Positions 1 through 9,201 are shown, counted from the first letter of the stretch. The stretch is DNA of 64,000 nucleotides from Firmicutes bacterium ZOR0006 (GCA_000798955.1 JTLC01000018.1:1-64000), one strand, 5' to 3'. The notes: a model not told the origin generated them from the letters alone. Made by a program: numbers and translations.

Positions 1-32
1 ACGCTTTCGGGTGTGTTGAGTTGATTAAAAAC

Positions 33-75
33 AAAAGCGAGAAATTGGTGAGTAACAACACCTTCTCTCGCTTGA
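33..75 (-). terminator. Intrinsic terminator after the PHP gene
   Basis: On the minus strand AAGCGAGA pairs with TCTCGCTT (35-42 with 66-73), an inner GGTG/CACC pair extends the fold, and the tail is TTTTGTTTTT. It lies about 60 bases past the PHP-gene stop and closes the ECF operon. Confidence 0.75.
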
Positions 76-129
76 TTTTAATTTTTATAAGTTCAAAACA
101 ATGCTCAACTCTCAGTATTTTTCCGTGAA

Positions 130-918
130 TTACTCGCTAATTAGTGCTGTATCGTATGCTCCACCTAATTCATGAATATACTTTAACAATTTTTTTTGTG
201 CTCCTGCATTTGCAACTTGCATTTCAACTGTTGGTGCAATGGAAATTTGATAAGCTCCTGCTTGCATTTCTTCACGCAGTAGGCGAATTGATGTTATTGT
301 CTTTGTAAATTCATTATATACAACACCATATTGAGTTGCTTGGTGTGTATCACTTCCACCGACATACGGCTTATTAAATTTCAGTGCCAATTCTTTGATC
401 TGGTTTATCGTTAATTCACTATGAGCAGCTAAATCTTTACCATTCAGATCATAAAAATCAAAATATCCAAGTTGTTGCTCACTCAGGTGTGGAATATTAC
501 TACCTGAACGATATGCATGTGCCGCTCCAAAAATAAGCTCTTTGCCACTTAATAATTTATACAAATCATCAATACCCAAAAAATTTTCCTGGTTATGAAA
601 TGGAAGAAGTTGTCGATAAATCGTCATGACTGTTTCTTTACTACCAATCACTAACGTATGACCACCCTCGTAAATATCAATTTCTAACCCCAAAAATATG
701 CGTAATCCTTCCGGTGTGACATAACTGTCTTCATCACATGTACAATAGGTCGTAATATAGTCATATAATGTTTCAAATTCTAGTGTATTAAAGTGTTCAG
801 TCAAACAAATTGCATCCAATCCACTTTTTTTTGCTGCTTGTAGTAACCATTGTGTATATACTTCACTGAATGGTAATTTTTTTGCAAGTTTCCCATGCGT
901 ATGAAAATCTAATTTCAT
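130..918 (-). CDS. PHP-domain metal-dependent hydrolase
   Basis: 262-residue cytoplasmic protein of the PHP (polymerase and histidinol phosphatase) superfamily. The metal-binding signatures appear in order: HTH at residues 6-8, LTEH near 40, GLEID near 78, an AAHAYR His in mid-protein and GSDTH near 190. Family members hydrolyse phosphoesters at a di- or trinuclear metal site, and this one is likely a phosphoesterase of unknown substrate. The start is the ATG at 918, seven bases after GGAGGAA; the longer frame has no better ribosome site. It is the last gene of the ECF operon, 20 bases after the T component, so its substrate may be what the transporter brings in, for example a phosphorylated precursor. 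That link is inference. Confidence 0.8.
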   Translation of the reverse strand: MKLDFHTHGKLAKKLPFSEVYTQWLLQAAKKSGLDAICLTEHFNTLEFETLYDYITTYCTCDEDSYVTPEGLRIFLGLEIDIYEGGHTLVIGSKETVMTIYRQLLPFHNQENFLGIDDLYKLLSGKELIFGAAHAYRSGSNIPHLSEQQLGYFDFYDLNGKDLAAHSELTINQIKELALKFNKPYVGGSDTHQATQYGVVYNEFTKTITSIRLLREEMQAGAYQISIAPTVEMQVANAGAQKKLLKYIHELGGAYDTALISE

Positions 919-938
919 GACTATTCCTCCATCTGTTC

Positions 939-1754
939 TTATACAATTAAAAAGCAACCCCACAACCAAATAATTGAAACAATTGCAAAGTATACATCTA
1001 CTGTGCCCATGCCCAGCTGCCTTAATTTCATTTTTTTTATAATTTTATTTTGATTTGCATACCGATACCCTCGTAATTCAAGTGCCTCAACTGTCGTTCT
1101 TGAACGTTTGGCAATATTTAGCATAAGTGGCAGAAACGAAAACATAATAATTTTCACTTGATAAATAAGATATCGAAACTTCCCACGCCACCCTATACTA
1201 TTCGGTGACTTTCCACGTAAACGGTGTGACAATAAAATATTTTGAAATTCTTCCATTAAAATTGGTAAAATTCGATAAGCAAAGGCAATACTAAATGCAA
1301 ATTGATCGGGACAACCGAACCAAAGCAATCCACTCGCAAGGCGATCAGGGTTTAATCCTGAAAATACTGTAATCGAAGCTAGCGATGTTATTGCTACTTT
1401 CAAAGTCATAATGAGAATCGGTCCTAAAGTAGCTAAATCACCCCCGAAAAACCAACTGACAATTAACAAATATCCACTTTGTGTCAAAATTCCAAAGCAA
1501 AACAAAAACAAAACAAGTGGAGCTACTTTTGTTAGTCGTGTTGTCACTGCTACAAAAATAAACAGACCGAGTAATAATGTTGGATTATGCATGAACCATG
1601 GTAATACTCCAAAGAAAACATACCAAATAAGTAATGTTCGCGGATCTATCTTCGCGATAACCGTATCATCATTTCCATAAGCATTCTTCAAAACCTGATT
1701 TCGCAAAAACTCGATGGAAAATTTATCCCACAATTGATTTGTGACTACTTTCAT
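939..1754 (-). CDS. ECF transporter T component (dedicated system)
   Basis: 271-residue integral membrane protein, the transmembrane coupling (EcfT/CbiQ-like) subunit of an energy-coupling-factor importer. Hydrophobic segments sit near residues 40-110 and at the C terminus. The two cytoplasmic coupling motifs are visible as HRLRGKS and LELRGYRY, where the family usually has Ala-Arg-Gly; the first residue is Leu in both. The ATG at 1754 overlaps the upstream ATPase stop as ATGA and lies eight bases after GGAG, so it is chosen over the ATG six bases earlier. The order S-ATPase-T matches ykoE-ykoD-ykoC of Bacillus (thiamine-precursor uptake), but substrate identity cannot be read here. Confidence 0.85.
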   Translation of the reverse strand: MKVVTNQLWDKFSIEFLRNQVLKNAYGNDDTVIAKIDPRTLLIWYVFFGVLPWFMHNPTLLLGLFIFVAVTTRLTKVAPLVLFLFCFGILTQSGYLLIVSWFFGGDLATLGPILIMTLKVAITSLASITVFSGLNPDRLASGLLWFGCPDQFAFSIAFAYRILPILMEEFQNILLSHRLRGKSPNSIGWRGKFRYLIYQVKIIMFSFLPLMLNIAKRSRTTVEALELRGYRYANQNKIIKKMKLRQLGMGTVDVYFAIVSIIWLWGCFLIV

Positions 1755-3439
1755 ACACATAACTCCTTTTGATATGCTTGGACGAATTCGGCAATTGTAT
1801 AGGCACTCCCACCGAGTTGTTCTGCCATTTGGTAAATTGCTGGTGGTTCAATACCTGCTTGACGGCGTACTGCTTGATTATTGAAAATCACCTCTCTTGG
1901 ACCATCGCCAATCACTTCTCCATCAGCTAGCACAATAATTCGATTCGCAAACTCACATACAAGTTGCATATCATGCGTGGCAATCACAACAGTTTCAATT
2001 GTATCTTTCAATAGATCAAGGGTTCGAATAATTTCTTGCCTTGTCGCAATATCCAAATTAGCAGTTGGTTCATCCAATAATAAAATTGGCGGTTCCAACG
2101 CGATACCAATTGCTAAAGAAGCACGCCTCATTTGCCCACCCGATAACAGCCGGCCATCACTTTCAGCAATAGCATCTAGTTGAAATAATGTAATCAATGC
2201 TTGTGCTTGTTGTTTATAATTTGCAATATCTCGCTCTTTCATTGCAAATTCAATATCAGCACGAACACTTTCTTTAATTAGCATTTGTTCCGGATTTTGA
2301 TAGACTAGCGAAATATGTGCAGCAATTTGTTCCGCACGTAATGCTGTAACATCCGTACCATTCAACATTATCGTTCCGGATTTCGGTTTCAATAAGCCCA
2401 CAAGTAATTTCATCAATGTTGTTTTTCCTGCACCATTTGATCCAATCAATGCAATTTTATCACCTGCAAAAATTTTCAAATTAAAATTGGTAAATAACGA
2501 TTTCGATTCCCCTTTAACACTCCGATACTGCACATCGATATTTGATAACTGAATTGCGAGCTGAGAATTCATTACTTCTTGTCTTACCTTAAAATCAGGT
2601 AGTATTCCCATTTTTTCAAAAAATTTTTTCCCTTCAGCTATTGTCGTTGGTAGGAGCTGATCTTGCTTCCACCCGGATTTTTGTTGAATTTGTTGCGCTG
2701 CAACCGTAATTTGTGGTGGAAAAATATGACAGTCAATCAATTGTTGACATTCTCGTAATGCTGAACGCGCATCTTTTTTCCAGAGGACTCGCCCCTCATG
2801 TAACAAAATCGCATTATGGCAGTATTCAGCAATATATTCACTATGATGTTCAATGACAATAATGGTTTTTCCATGTACTTCATTTAATTCTTTTAACGTT
2901 TCATACATTTGTGTTGCATGTGCAGGATCTAACTGAGCAATTGGCTCATCAAGAATAAGAACATCAGGCGCTAAGGCTAAGGCCCCTGCCAAAGCCAACA
3001 AGTGTAATTGCCCCCCTGATAACTGCCAAATATAATCATCTTTTTTATCCAATAAATCGCAAAGTACTAAGGCATCTAAGCCTTTTTTGACATAATCTTC
3101 GTGACCATAATTTAAACAACTAAAAGCGGCATCTTCACTAACCGTTGGACAAACAATTTGATTTTCAAAATCTTGATAAACATAACCAATACAATTGGCG
3201 ATTTCTCCTATTGGCATTTTCCAAAGATCTTCACCATTGTATGTTACACTACCGCTTCCCTCACCAACAATAAAATTTGGAATTAACCCATTTAATGTTT
3301 TACACAATGTTGATTTACCACTTCCATTATTCCCAATAATCGCGATAAATTCACCTTGCAATATTTCTAAATCCACACCATTCAATGTTGCTATTGCTGC
3401 ACCTGGATATGTAAAGTGTAAATCTGTTATTTTAATCAT
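1751..3439 (-). CDS. ECF transporter ATPase with two fused nucleotide-binding domains
   Basis: 562-residue cytoplasmic ATPase made of two ABC domains in one chain. Domain 1 has Walker A GNNGSGKST near residue 36, Q-loop YQDFENQ, LSGGQ, Walker B LILDEP and a switch His (IEHH). Domain 2 has GSNGAGKTT near 340, YQNPEQ, LSGGQ, LLLDEP and ATHD. All catalytic residues look intact in both halves. Fused double ATPases of this size are typical of dedicated ECF importers such as YkoD, in contrast to the separate EcfA1/EcfA2 at 10-11.7 kb. Its start overlaps the S-component stop by eight bases and its stop overlaps the T-component start, implying translational coupling. Confidence 0.92.
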   Translation of the reverse strand: MIKITDLHFTYPGAAIATLNGVDLEILQGEFIAIIGNNGSGKSTLCKTLNGLIPNFIVGEGSGSVTYNGEDLWKMPIGEIANCIGYVYQDFENQIVCPTVSEDAAFSCLNYGHEDYVKKGLDALVLCDLLDKKDDYIWQLSGGQLHLLALAGALALAPDVLILDEPIAQLDPAHATQMYETLKELNEVHGKTIIVIEHHSEYIAEYCHNAILLHEGRVLWKKDARSALRECQQLIDCHIFPPQITVAAQQIQQKSGWKQDQLLPTTIAEGKKFFEKMGILPDFKVRQEVMNSQLAIQLSNIDVQYRSVKGESKSLFTNFNLKIFAGDKIALIGSNGAGKTTLMKLLVGLLKPKSGTIMLNGTDVTALRAEQIAAHISLVYQNPEQMLIKESVRADIEFAMKERDIANYKQQAQALITLFQLDAIAESDGRLLSGGQMRRASLAIGIALEPPILLLDEPTANLDIATRQEIIRTLDLLKDTIETVVIATHDMQLVCEFANRIIVLADGEVIGDGPREVIFNNQAVRRQAGIEPPAIYQMAEQLGGSAYTIAEFVQAYQKELCV

Positions 3440-4274
3440 ACATAACCTCTAAATTTGCTTGGCGACGCTTAAATTTTATAACGAGTGCAGTAATAATTAC
3501 TCCTGCTAATAACATACTCATAAAAATAGAGATACCACTTTCGGCCCAACTAGCTTCCCAATCAATAATTGCAATGCCAACTTCAGATAAGAATTCACCA
3601 GCGATTCCAACGATAAAAGCCATTATACATATTCCAATAACTTTTGGCGAAAGCTTTACACCACTTAGCTGTGTTTCGCGATCCCTTGGTTTCACACCTA
3701 ATAACGGCTCAATTTTTCCGTGTAACCGTGGAACAAGATAAGCAGTTGGAATCATTGAAAAGAAAATTCCCGAAAAGAAAATATCATTTAAGCACGCAAA
3801 TCCTTCGGTGAAGAAAACTGACTCTGGTAGGCCAGGTACTGCTTCGAATCCTTCAATTGCAAACTGAACTTTTAAAATATCTACTGTTGCACCCATTAAT
3901 TGTTGAATTGCCACTGCTAATAAAGCAATACAGGCAATATTTTTAACATTTTTCGGATCACGTACTAATCGTCCCGCAAGGTAAATTGCAATCGTAATTG
4001 TCACAAATTTTTCAAGTTCTCCAAGCCCACCAAATTGACCGAGCATAATTTCACTAAAAATGATTTCTCCTGTTGCTGCTCCCAGTGCTGCCGATAGTGG
4101 ATCAAACAAAATTGCCAATGCTATTGGAATAAAAATAAAATACTCTATCGAAAATTCAACTATCCCAACTTGTAATGATGGAATTAATTCAGTAAACAAT
4201 GTTGCTAATCCATATAAAGACATACTTAGTACAAAGACCATTAATTTTTGTGATTGTGTCATCGATTTATTCAT
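3432..4274 (-). CDS. ECF transporter substrate-binding S component, substrate unknown
   Basis: 280-residue membrane protein with about six or more hydrophobic segments, first gene of the operon. Segments run from residue 9 onward; a loop with LFDPLSAALGAATGE resembles the conserved Gly/Ala-rich region of S components, and the C terminus is basic (KFKRRQ). S components bind the vitamin or metal and topple in the membrane. It is longer than the usual 180-200 residues, with an extra hydrophilic loop and two C-terminal helices, and it resembles proteins often misnamed FtsQ in databases (from memory). The start has AAGGAGGAAGAG nine bases upstream. No riboswitch that I recognise lies in the 270-base upstream gap, so the substrate (thiamine precursor or other) is open. 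Confidence 0.75.
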   Translation of the reverse strand: MNKSMTQSQKLMVFVLSMSLYGLATLFTELIPSLQVGIVEFSIEYFIFIPIALAILFDPLSAALGAATGEIIFSEIMLGQFGGLGELEKFVTITIAIYLAGRLVRDPKNVKNIACIALLAVAIQQLMGATVDILKVQFAIEGFEAVPGLPESVFFTEGFACLNDIFFSGIFFSMIPTAYLVPRLHGKIEPLLGVKPRDRETQLSGVKLSPKVIGICIMAFIVGIAGEFLSEVGIAIIDWEASWAESGISIFMSMLLAGVIITALVIKFKRRQANLEVMYD

Positions 4275-4313
4275 TTTCTCTTCCTCCTTATGACATCCTT
4301 ATTGTATCGATGT

Positions 4314-4343
4314 ATTATCAAAAACGAATCAATCTCCTGTAAA
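4314..4343 (-). promoter_or_regulatory. Candidate promoter of the ECF-PHP operon
   Basis: Minus-strand TTTACA and GATAAT separated by 18 bases (4338-4343 and 4314-4319), each one mismatch from consensus, about 40 bases before the S-component start. This predicts a leader of only about 35 bases, too short for a riboswitch. Confidence 0.45.
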
Positions 4344-4511
4344 AGAACTGTTCTTTTTCATTATGAAACATTGCTTGCATGTAAATTATGGTATTTTTTT
4401 TAAGAAGTATTATCATTGTGTAGCTGTTTCATCATAATATGTTTTTTGTATTTATTTTTTGATAACTCCCACCTTTTCTACCCGGTTGCATCACTTTGAA
4501 TCTATTCTGAC

Positions 4512-4541
4512 AAAAAAATGATAGCCTTAGCTATCATTTTC
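4512..4541 (-). terminator. Intrinsic terminator of copYA
   Basis: Perfect 11-bp stem AAAATGATAGC/GCTATCATTTT with a four-base loop just past the copA stop, followed on the minus strand by a run of seven T. Confidence 0.92.
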
Positions 4542-4548
4542 TCACTTT

Positions 4549-6813
4549 TTATTTTTTTAGTGACTGAAATTTTTTCAATCGTAATGCATTGAGTAGTACA
4601 GATACCGAACTTAAACTCATTGCTGCACCGGCAAACATTGGATTCAATAATGGTCCATCAAATACATATAAAACGCCCATTGCCACAGGAATTCCAATTA
4701 TATTATAAGCAAATGCCCAAAATAAATTTTGCTTAATATTTTTCATCGTTGCTCGGCTCAATTCAATTGCCGTCGGAACATCCATAAGATCACTTCTCAT
4801 TAAGACGATGTCCGCAGACTCAATGGCTACATCGGTTCCCGAACCAATGGCAATGCCTATATTTGCTTGCGCTAATGCTGGGGCATCATTTATTCCATCA
4901 CCAACCATGGCTACATGAATACCTTCTGCTTGCAATCGTTTGACTTCATTTGCCTTATCTTCAGGTAAGACTTCACTAAAGACATGGTCAATTCCGACTT
5001 GTTTGGCAATTGCTTGTGCAGTTCGGGTATTGTCACCTGTAATCATGGCTACTTTAATTCCCATATGATGTAATTTTTCAATTGCCGCAACGCTATTTAA
5101 TTTAATCGTATCGGCAACAGCAACAATCCCAATTAGTATGCCATTTGCTGAAAGATACATCGGTGTTTTTCCTTCATTTGCTAAATGATTTGCCGTCACT
5201 TTTACATAATCAATTATAACCTTATTTTCCACCATCAACTTTTCATTTCCGAGTAAAATATTCATATTTTCAATTTCAACCTGAATGCCTTGACCTGGAA
5301 TTGCTCGGAAATACGATGCTGGTTGTAGCAAAATATTACGTTGCTTTGCACCTTCAACGATTGCTTCACCAAGTGGATGTTCGGATCCTGTTTCAGCTGA
5401 TGCTGCTAACATGAGAACTTGATCTTCAGTGTAACCATTATAAGCTCTAACATCGGTTATTATCGGTTTTCCTTCTGTAATGGTTCCAGTTTTATCAAAA
5501 ATAATTGTTTGGATTTTTTCAGCTTGCTCAAGTGCATCACCACTTTTAATTAAGACACCATTTTCAGCACCTTTACCTGTTCCTACCATAATTGCTGTTG
5601 GTGTTGCTAACCCCAAAGCACATGGGCAGGCAATAACTAAAACCGAAATTGTAATTGATAGTGCAAAAATCCACGTTTCTTGTCCTAACCAATACCAAGC
5701 AAAGCCCGAGATAATTGCAAGACCAATCACAATTGGTACAAACACACCTGAGACTTTATCAGCCAGCTTGGCAATCGGAGCCTTTGACCCTTGAGCCGCT
5801 TCAACTAACTTAATAATTTGTGCTAGTGTTGTATCTTTGCCAACCTTTGTCGCTTTAAATTGAAATGCTCCTGTTTTATTCAGACTGGCACCAATAACAG
5901 TATCACCAGGTTGCTTTTCAACCGGAAGGCTTTCACCAGTTATCATCGATTCATCTACAGCCGAACTGCCATTCAGAATTATCCCATCGACAGGAATCTT
6001 CTCGCCTGGACGAACAATAATAGTATCACCGGTTATCACTTCTGTAATTAACACTTCTCGTTCTGTCCCATTCCGAATAATGTTCGCTGTTTTTGGTGCT
6101 AAGCCCATCAATTTCTTGATTGCTTCCGAAGTTTTTCCTTTCGAAACAGCCTCTAGGTACTTTCCAAGTGTAATTAACGCTAAAATAACTGCTGCTGATT
6201 CAAAATATAGTTCTGGGTGTCCATGTTGGACGACTACAGCTCCAGTGCTCAATAAAATTGTCATCACTACGCCTTGTAAAATAGCAGCTGTTGTCCCAAT
6301 CGCAATGAGCGAATCCATATTTGGATGCCCTTGTATTAAGGCCTTAAAACCAACTTGATAAAATGAGCGACCAACATAAATGACTGGCATGGTTAGTAGC
6401 AATTGTGTCAATGCAAATATTGTAGCATGTTCAACTGGATGTAAAAATTTCGGTAATGGTAAACCACCATAGGGTAACATTGGCCCCATTGCAATATATA
6501 GCAATGGAATAGTAAACACTGCTGACCAAACAACTCGCTTCCACAAAGCTTGGATCTGTGCTTGACGTGTGTCACTCGCATCATTTGATAACTCTTGAAG
6601 TTTTTCTGCTTTTGCCACGTAGCCTAATTCTATAACTGCTTGAATAATCTCAGTTTCTGTAATCTTTGTTTTATCATAGATAACATTCATCTTCTCAGTA
6701 GCAATATTTACTGACACCGCCTCAATGCCAAATAATTTTTTGAGGTGTTTTTCAATTTTTTGCGCACATGATGCACAATTCATTCCTTCAATAGGATATA
6801 TCTGTTGTTCCAT
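4549..6813 (-). CDS. copA: Copper-exporting P1B-type ATPase
   Basis: 754-residue inner-membrane ATPase that pumps Cu(I) out of the cytosol. One N-terminal heavy-metal-associated domain carries GMNCASC (residues 10-16). The core has TGES (actuator domain), the membrane CPC metal site, the phosphorylated Asp in DKTGT, the SEHPLG His-Pro pair and GDGINDAP. The last helices carry the YN and MSLSS signatures of Cu(I)-specific P1B-1 pumps, which separates it from Zn/Cd pumps. It starts 56 bases after copY in the same transcript, with AAAGG before the ATG. Full length, no defect seen. Confidence 0.95.
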   Translation of the reverse strand: MEQQIYPIEGMNCASCAQKIEKHLKKLFGIEAVSVNIATEKMNVIYDKTKITETEIIQAVIELGYVAKAEKLQELSNDASDTRQAQIQALWKRVVWSAVFTIPLLYIAMGPMLPYGGLPLPKFLHPVEHATIFALTQLLLTMPVIYVGRSFYQVGFKALIQGHPNMDSLIAIGTTAAILQGVVMTILLSTGAVVVQHGHPELYFESAAVILALITLGKYLEAVSKGKTSEAIKKLMGLAPKTANIIRNGTEREVLITEVITGDTIIVRPGEKIPVDGIILNGSSAVDESMITGESLPVEKQPGDTVIGASLNKTGAFQFKATKVGKDTTLAQIIKLVEAAQGSKAPIAKLADKVSGVFVPIVIGLAIISGFAWYWLGQETWIFALSITISVLVIACPCALGLATPTAIMVGTGKGAENGVLIKSGDALEQAEKIQTIIFDKTGTITEGKPIITDVRAYNGYTEDQVLMLAASAETGSEHPLGEAIVEGAKQRNILLQPASYFRAIPGQGIQVEIENMNILLGNEKLMVENKVIIDYVKVTANHLANEGKTPMYLSANGILIGIVAVADTIKLNSVAAIEKLHHMGIKVAMITGDNTRTAQAIAKQVGIDHVFSEVLPEDKANEVKRLQAEGIHVAMVGDGINDAPALAQANIGIAIGSGTDVAIESADIVLMRSDLMDVPTAIELSRATMKNIKQNLFWAFAYNIIGIPVAMGVLYVFDGPLLNPMFAGAAMSLSSVSVLLNALRLKKFQSLKK

Positions 6814-6868
6814 TATCCTTTATTCCTTTATATTTTATTTTTCCATGAAATCTTTTATTTCTCTTTCA

Positions 6869-7297
6869 TCATTTTTGACACTTGCAATTGACACAGTCAC
6901 ATTGTACACATGTACATGTTAGTTCTTCTACTACTGAAGAACGTTTTTCTTGAACAATTGCTTCCAGATAATCTAAGTCCTTAGCTGTAAATTCACTATT
7001 CAACATCAATTCTGCTATCATATATGGTAATTTAACAGCACAGGTTTTTTCATTTACATCAGTAATAATTGCTTCAATACCCTCTTCTTCACTCAAAAGA
7101 TAGGAATAATAAAATTTTTTCCCCTCTTTTTTAGTTGTTAAACACTGTTTTTCAACTAGGCGACTTAATAACGTCTTTACAGTTGATGGTGTCCAGTCAA
7201 ATTTCCCACCTAGTGCCGCCATAATTTCTCGACTTGTCACGCCATTTTTTGCCCATACAACTTTCATTACTTGCCATTCAGCATTTGAAATTTTCAT
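6869..7297 (-). CDS. copY: CopY-type copper-responsive repressor
   Basis: 142-residue BlaI/MecI/CopY-family winged-helix repressor. The N-terminal DNA-binding domain spans residues 1-70 (NAEWQVMKVVWA, WTPSTVKTLLSRLV). The C terminus is Cys-rich: C-T-C-V-Q-C-D-C-V-N-C-K-C at the last 15 residues. Family members from Enterococcus carry CxCx4CxC that swaps Zn for Cu and releases DNA; here three CxC pairs are spaced by two residues. The gene precedes copA and its promoter carries two cop boxes, so it autoregulates the copper operon. RBS AAGGAGG six to seven bases before ATG. Confidence 0.93.
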   Translation of the reverse strand: MKISNAEWQVMKVVWAKNGVTSREIMAALGGKFDWTPSTVKTLLSRLVEKQCLTTKKEGKKFYYSYLLSEEEGIEAIITDVNEKTCAVKLPYMIAELMLNSEFTAKDLDYLEAIVQEKRSSVVEELTCTCVQCDCVNCKCQK

Positions 7298-7327
7298 TTG
7301 AGTTCCTCCTTACAACTTTCGTTTGTC

Positions 7328-7337
7328 TACATTTGTA
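7328..7337. promoter_or_regulatory. cop box (CopY operator), downstream copy
   Basis: TACATTTGTA is an exact match to the CopY/CopR operator TACAnnTGTA. It sits 16 bases downstream of the -10 box, where bound repressor would block elongation. Confidence 0.88.
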
Positions 7338-7353
7338 ACCTAATACTAAAAAC

Positions 7354-7382
7354 AGTATATCTCTGTTGTCTACACTTGTCAA
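7354..7382 (-). promoter_or_regulatory. copYA promoter
   Basis: Minus-strand TTGACA (7377-7382), 17-base spacer, TATACT (7354-7359). It is nearly consensus and flanked by two cop boxes; the -35 starts nine bases after the ribosomal-operon terminator hairpin region. Confidence 0.9.
7371..7380. promoter_or_regulatory. cop box (CopY operator), -35 copy
   Basis: TACACTTGTC matches TACAnnTGTA at all but the last position and overlaps the -35 hexamer, so repressor here would occlude RNA polymerase. Confidence 0.8.
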
Positions 7383-7390
7383 CCGAATTA

Positions 7391-7423
7391 CAAAAAAAAA
7401 GCATACCCATAGGGTATGCTTTG
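7391..7423 (-). terminator. Intrinsic terminator after rpsI
   Basis: AAAGCATACCC/GGGTATGCTTT stem with a three-base loop, followed on the minus strand by nine T. Confidence 0.95.
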
Positions 7424-7441
7424 ATAAACGATAAATAAATA

Positions 7442-7834
7442 TTAACGTTTTGAGAACTGTGGAGCACGACGTGCACCTTTAAGTCCTGGTTTTTTACGTT
7501 CTTTCATACGTGCATCACGTGTTAAGAATCCTGCTGATTTTAACGCTGGACGTAAATCTGCATTTACTTCTAATAAAGCACGTGCGATTCCGTGACGGAT
7601 TGCACCAGCTTGACCAGTGTATCCTCCACCATTTACGTTAACGATAACGTCGAATTTACCTTCAGTTTCAGTAACAACTAAAGGTAACTTTACGATTACA
7701 CGTAAAGTTTCTAATGGTAAGTATTCTTGCATGCTTTTTCCGTTAATTGTAACGTTTCCGCTTCCTTGAACTAAACGTACGCGAGCTGTTGAGCTTTTAC
7801 GACGTCCTGTTCCCCAGTATTGAACTTGAGCCAT
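7442..7834 (-). CDS. rpsI: 30S ribosomal protein S9
   Basis: 130 residues, full length. The N-terminal [14 protein letters not shown] and the basic C-terminal tail ending FSKR, which reaches the P-site tRNA anticodon loop in the ribosome, identify S9. It follows rplM by 25 bases in the conserved rplM-rpsI pair and ends at a strong terminator. RBS GAAGGAGG. Confidence 0.98.
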   Translation of the reverse strand: MAQVQYWGTGRRKSSTARVRLVQGSGNVTINGKSMQEYLPLETLRVIVKLPLVVTETEGKFDVIVNVNGGGYTGQAGAIRHGIARALLEVNADLRPALKSAGFLTRDARMKERKKPGLKGARRAPQFSKR

Positions 7835-7859
7835 CTGTATTTCCTCCTTCTGTTGTTAA

Positions 7860-8309
7860 TTATCCGCGTAATTCGTACGCAGTTGGTTGTTGTGCAGTGT
7901 GTTTGTGTTCTGGACCTGCATAAACAAATAATTTTTTGAACATTTGACGTCCTAAACGTGTTTTTGGTAACATCCCTTTGATTGCGATTTCTAGCATTTC
8001 TGTAGGATATTGATCTAACATTGTTGCAGCCGTACGAGTACGTAATCCCCCAATGTGTCCACTGTTATTGTGGTAGTTTTTACCGTTTGGTTTACCGTTT
8101 AATTTGTTTCCTGTTAAAACGATTTTATCTGCATTGATAATAATTACGTTATCACCGCAGTCAACGTGTGGTGTAAATGTTACTTTGTGCTTACCGCGTA
8201 ATAACGCTGCAGCTTCAGAAGCTAAACGACCTAATGTTTTTCCTTCTGCATCAATTACGTACCATTGACGTTCTACTTCGGTTGATTTCGCCATGAAAGT
8301 AGTGCGCAT
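7860..8309 (-). CDS. rplM: 50S ribosomal protein L13
   Basis: 149 residues. The core [11 protein letters not shown], the [17 protein letters not shown] motif and the [13 protein letters not shown] tail are those of L13. The ATG at 8309 is used because AGGAGG lies seven bases before it; another in-frame ATG six bases earlier is too close to that site. It is driven by its own promoter in the truA-rplM gap; a leader of about 70 bases could hold an L13 autoregulatory element, which I could not fold convincingly. Confidence 0.97.
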   Translation of the reverse strand: MRTTFMAKSTEVERQWYVIDAEGKTLGRLASEAAALLRGKHKVTFTPHVDCGDNVIIINADKIVLTGNKLNGKPNGKNYHNNSGHIGGLRTRTAATMLDQYPTEMLEIAIKGMLPKTRLGRQMFKKLFVYAGPEHKHTAQQPTAYELRG

Positions 8310-8384
8310 ATTCATTCCTCCTAAGATAATTATTCTTCTTTTATCCGGGGCTAGCGAACGTGAAAAAGAACAAATCCAAGTGAT

Positions 8385-8413
8385 ATTTTACCTTTTTTAG
8401 CTATTAATGTCAA
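8385..8413 (-). promoter_or_regulatory. rplM-rpsI promoter
   Basis: Minus-strand TTGACA (8408-8413), 17 bases, TAAAAT (8385-8390), in the gap after truA. It gives a separate transcript for rplM-rpsI with a leader of about 70 bases. Confidence 0.8.
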
Positions 8414-8424
8414 CTACGTTCATA

Positions 8425-9201
8425 TTAAAAATTACTTTCTTCATAGCTGACTTCCCATAGGGTCAGCCCTTGAGCTGGTGCCGTCCAACGACATTGTCGA
8501 CGTTCACATGCATTCAACAGTTCTGAAACATGTTCTAATGTTAATCGATGACGACCAACCTCTAAAATTGTTCCAACAAGTGAACGCACCATATATCGTA
8601 AAAAGCCATTCCCATTAAATATAAATTCGATTCCATTTTGATCTTCTTTTATTTCAATATTGGTAATTGTACGAACGCAATCATGACCTTGTGGATTAGC
8701 TGCAAATGTTCGAAAATCATGTGTACCGATAAAAATTTTTACTGCCTCTCTCATGACCTCAACATCTAAGGAATGGTACACATACGTCACATACCGTCGC
8801 TCACAGGGGTTATACTCATGTGGAGGTAATGTTTTGATGCGATAGCGATATTCTTTTGCTACTGCGCTAAATCGTGCATGAAATTGCCGATCATCTGCTG
8901 GAACTACTTCAACATTACGAATATAAATATCAGGTGGTAACAATTTATTAATCGCCTTGACCCAACGCTCTTCCGGGATGGTTAAATGTGTATCAAAATG
9001 AAAAACCTGCCCATGAGCATGTACTCCAGCATCAGTTCTACCGCTAGCATGCACCACAACTGGTTGTTTCATAATCCGACTAATAGCTAGTTCAATCTCC
9101 CCCTGAACCGTTCGATCTTTCGGTTGCCGTTGGTACCCTGAAAAGTCTGATCCATCATAGGCAACAAGGCATTTTAAGCGCTGTTGTGTTTCTTGTTTCA
9201 T
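8425..9201 (-). CDS. truA: tRNA pseudouridine(38-40) synthase
   Basis: 258-residue enzyme that isomerises uridines 38-40 in the anticodon stem of many tRNAs. The catalytic Asp is in GRTDAGVHA, and the N-terminal LVAYDGSDFSGYQRQ and the GNGFLRYMVR motif are typical. The ATG at 9201 shares bases with the ecfT stop (TAATG) and has GGATGG upstream; an ATG at 9213 is a possible alternative start, four residues longer. It is the last gene of the ecfA1A2T-truA unit, the usual order in Bacilli. Confidence 0.95.
   Translation of the reverse strand: MKQETQQRLKCLVAYDGSDFSGYQRQPKDRTVQGEIELAISRIMKQPVVVHASGRTDAGVHAHGQVFHFDTHLTIPEERWVKAINKLLPPDIYIRNVEVVPADDRQFHARFSAVAKEYRYRIKTLPPHEYNPCERRYVTYVYHSLDVEVMREAVKIFIGTHDFRTFAANPQGHDCVRTITNIEIKEDQNGIEFIFNGNGFLRYMVRSLVGTILEVGRHRLTLEHVSELLNACERRQCRWTAPAQGLTLWEVSYEESNF

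Noticed and set aside
4275-4548. Riboswitch before the ECF S component (TPP, FMN, cobalamin, preQ1 or similar)
   Set aside because: The gap contains a short GC-richer stretch (GATGCAACCGGGTAG on the minus strand) but none of the conserved cores I know, and the best promoter leaves a leader of only about 35 bases.
4549-6813. Cadmium/zinc pump rather than copper
   Set aside because: CPC alone is shared, but the YN and MSLSS membrane signatures and the adjacent CopY with cop boxes point to Cu(I).
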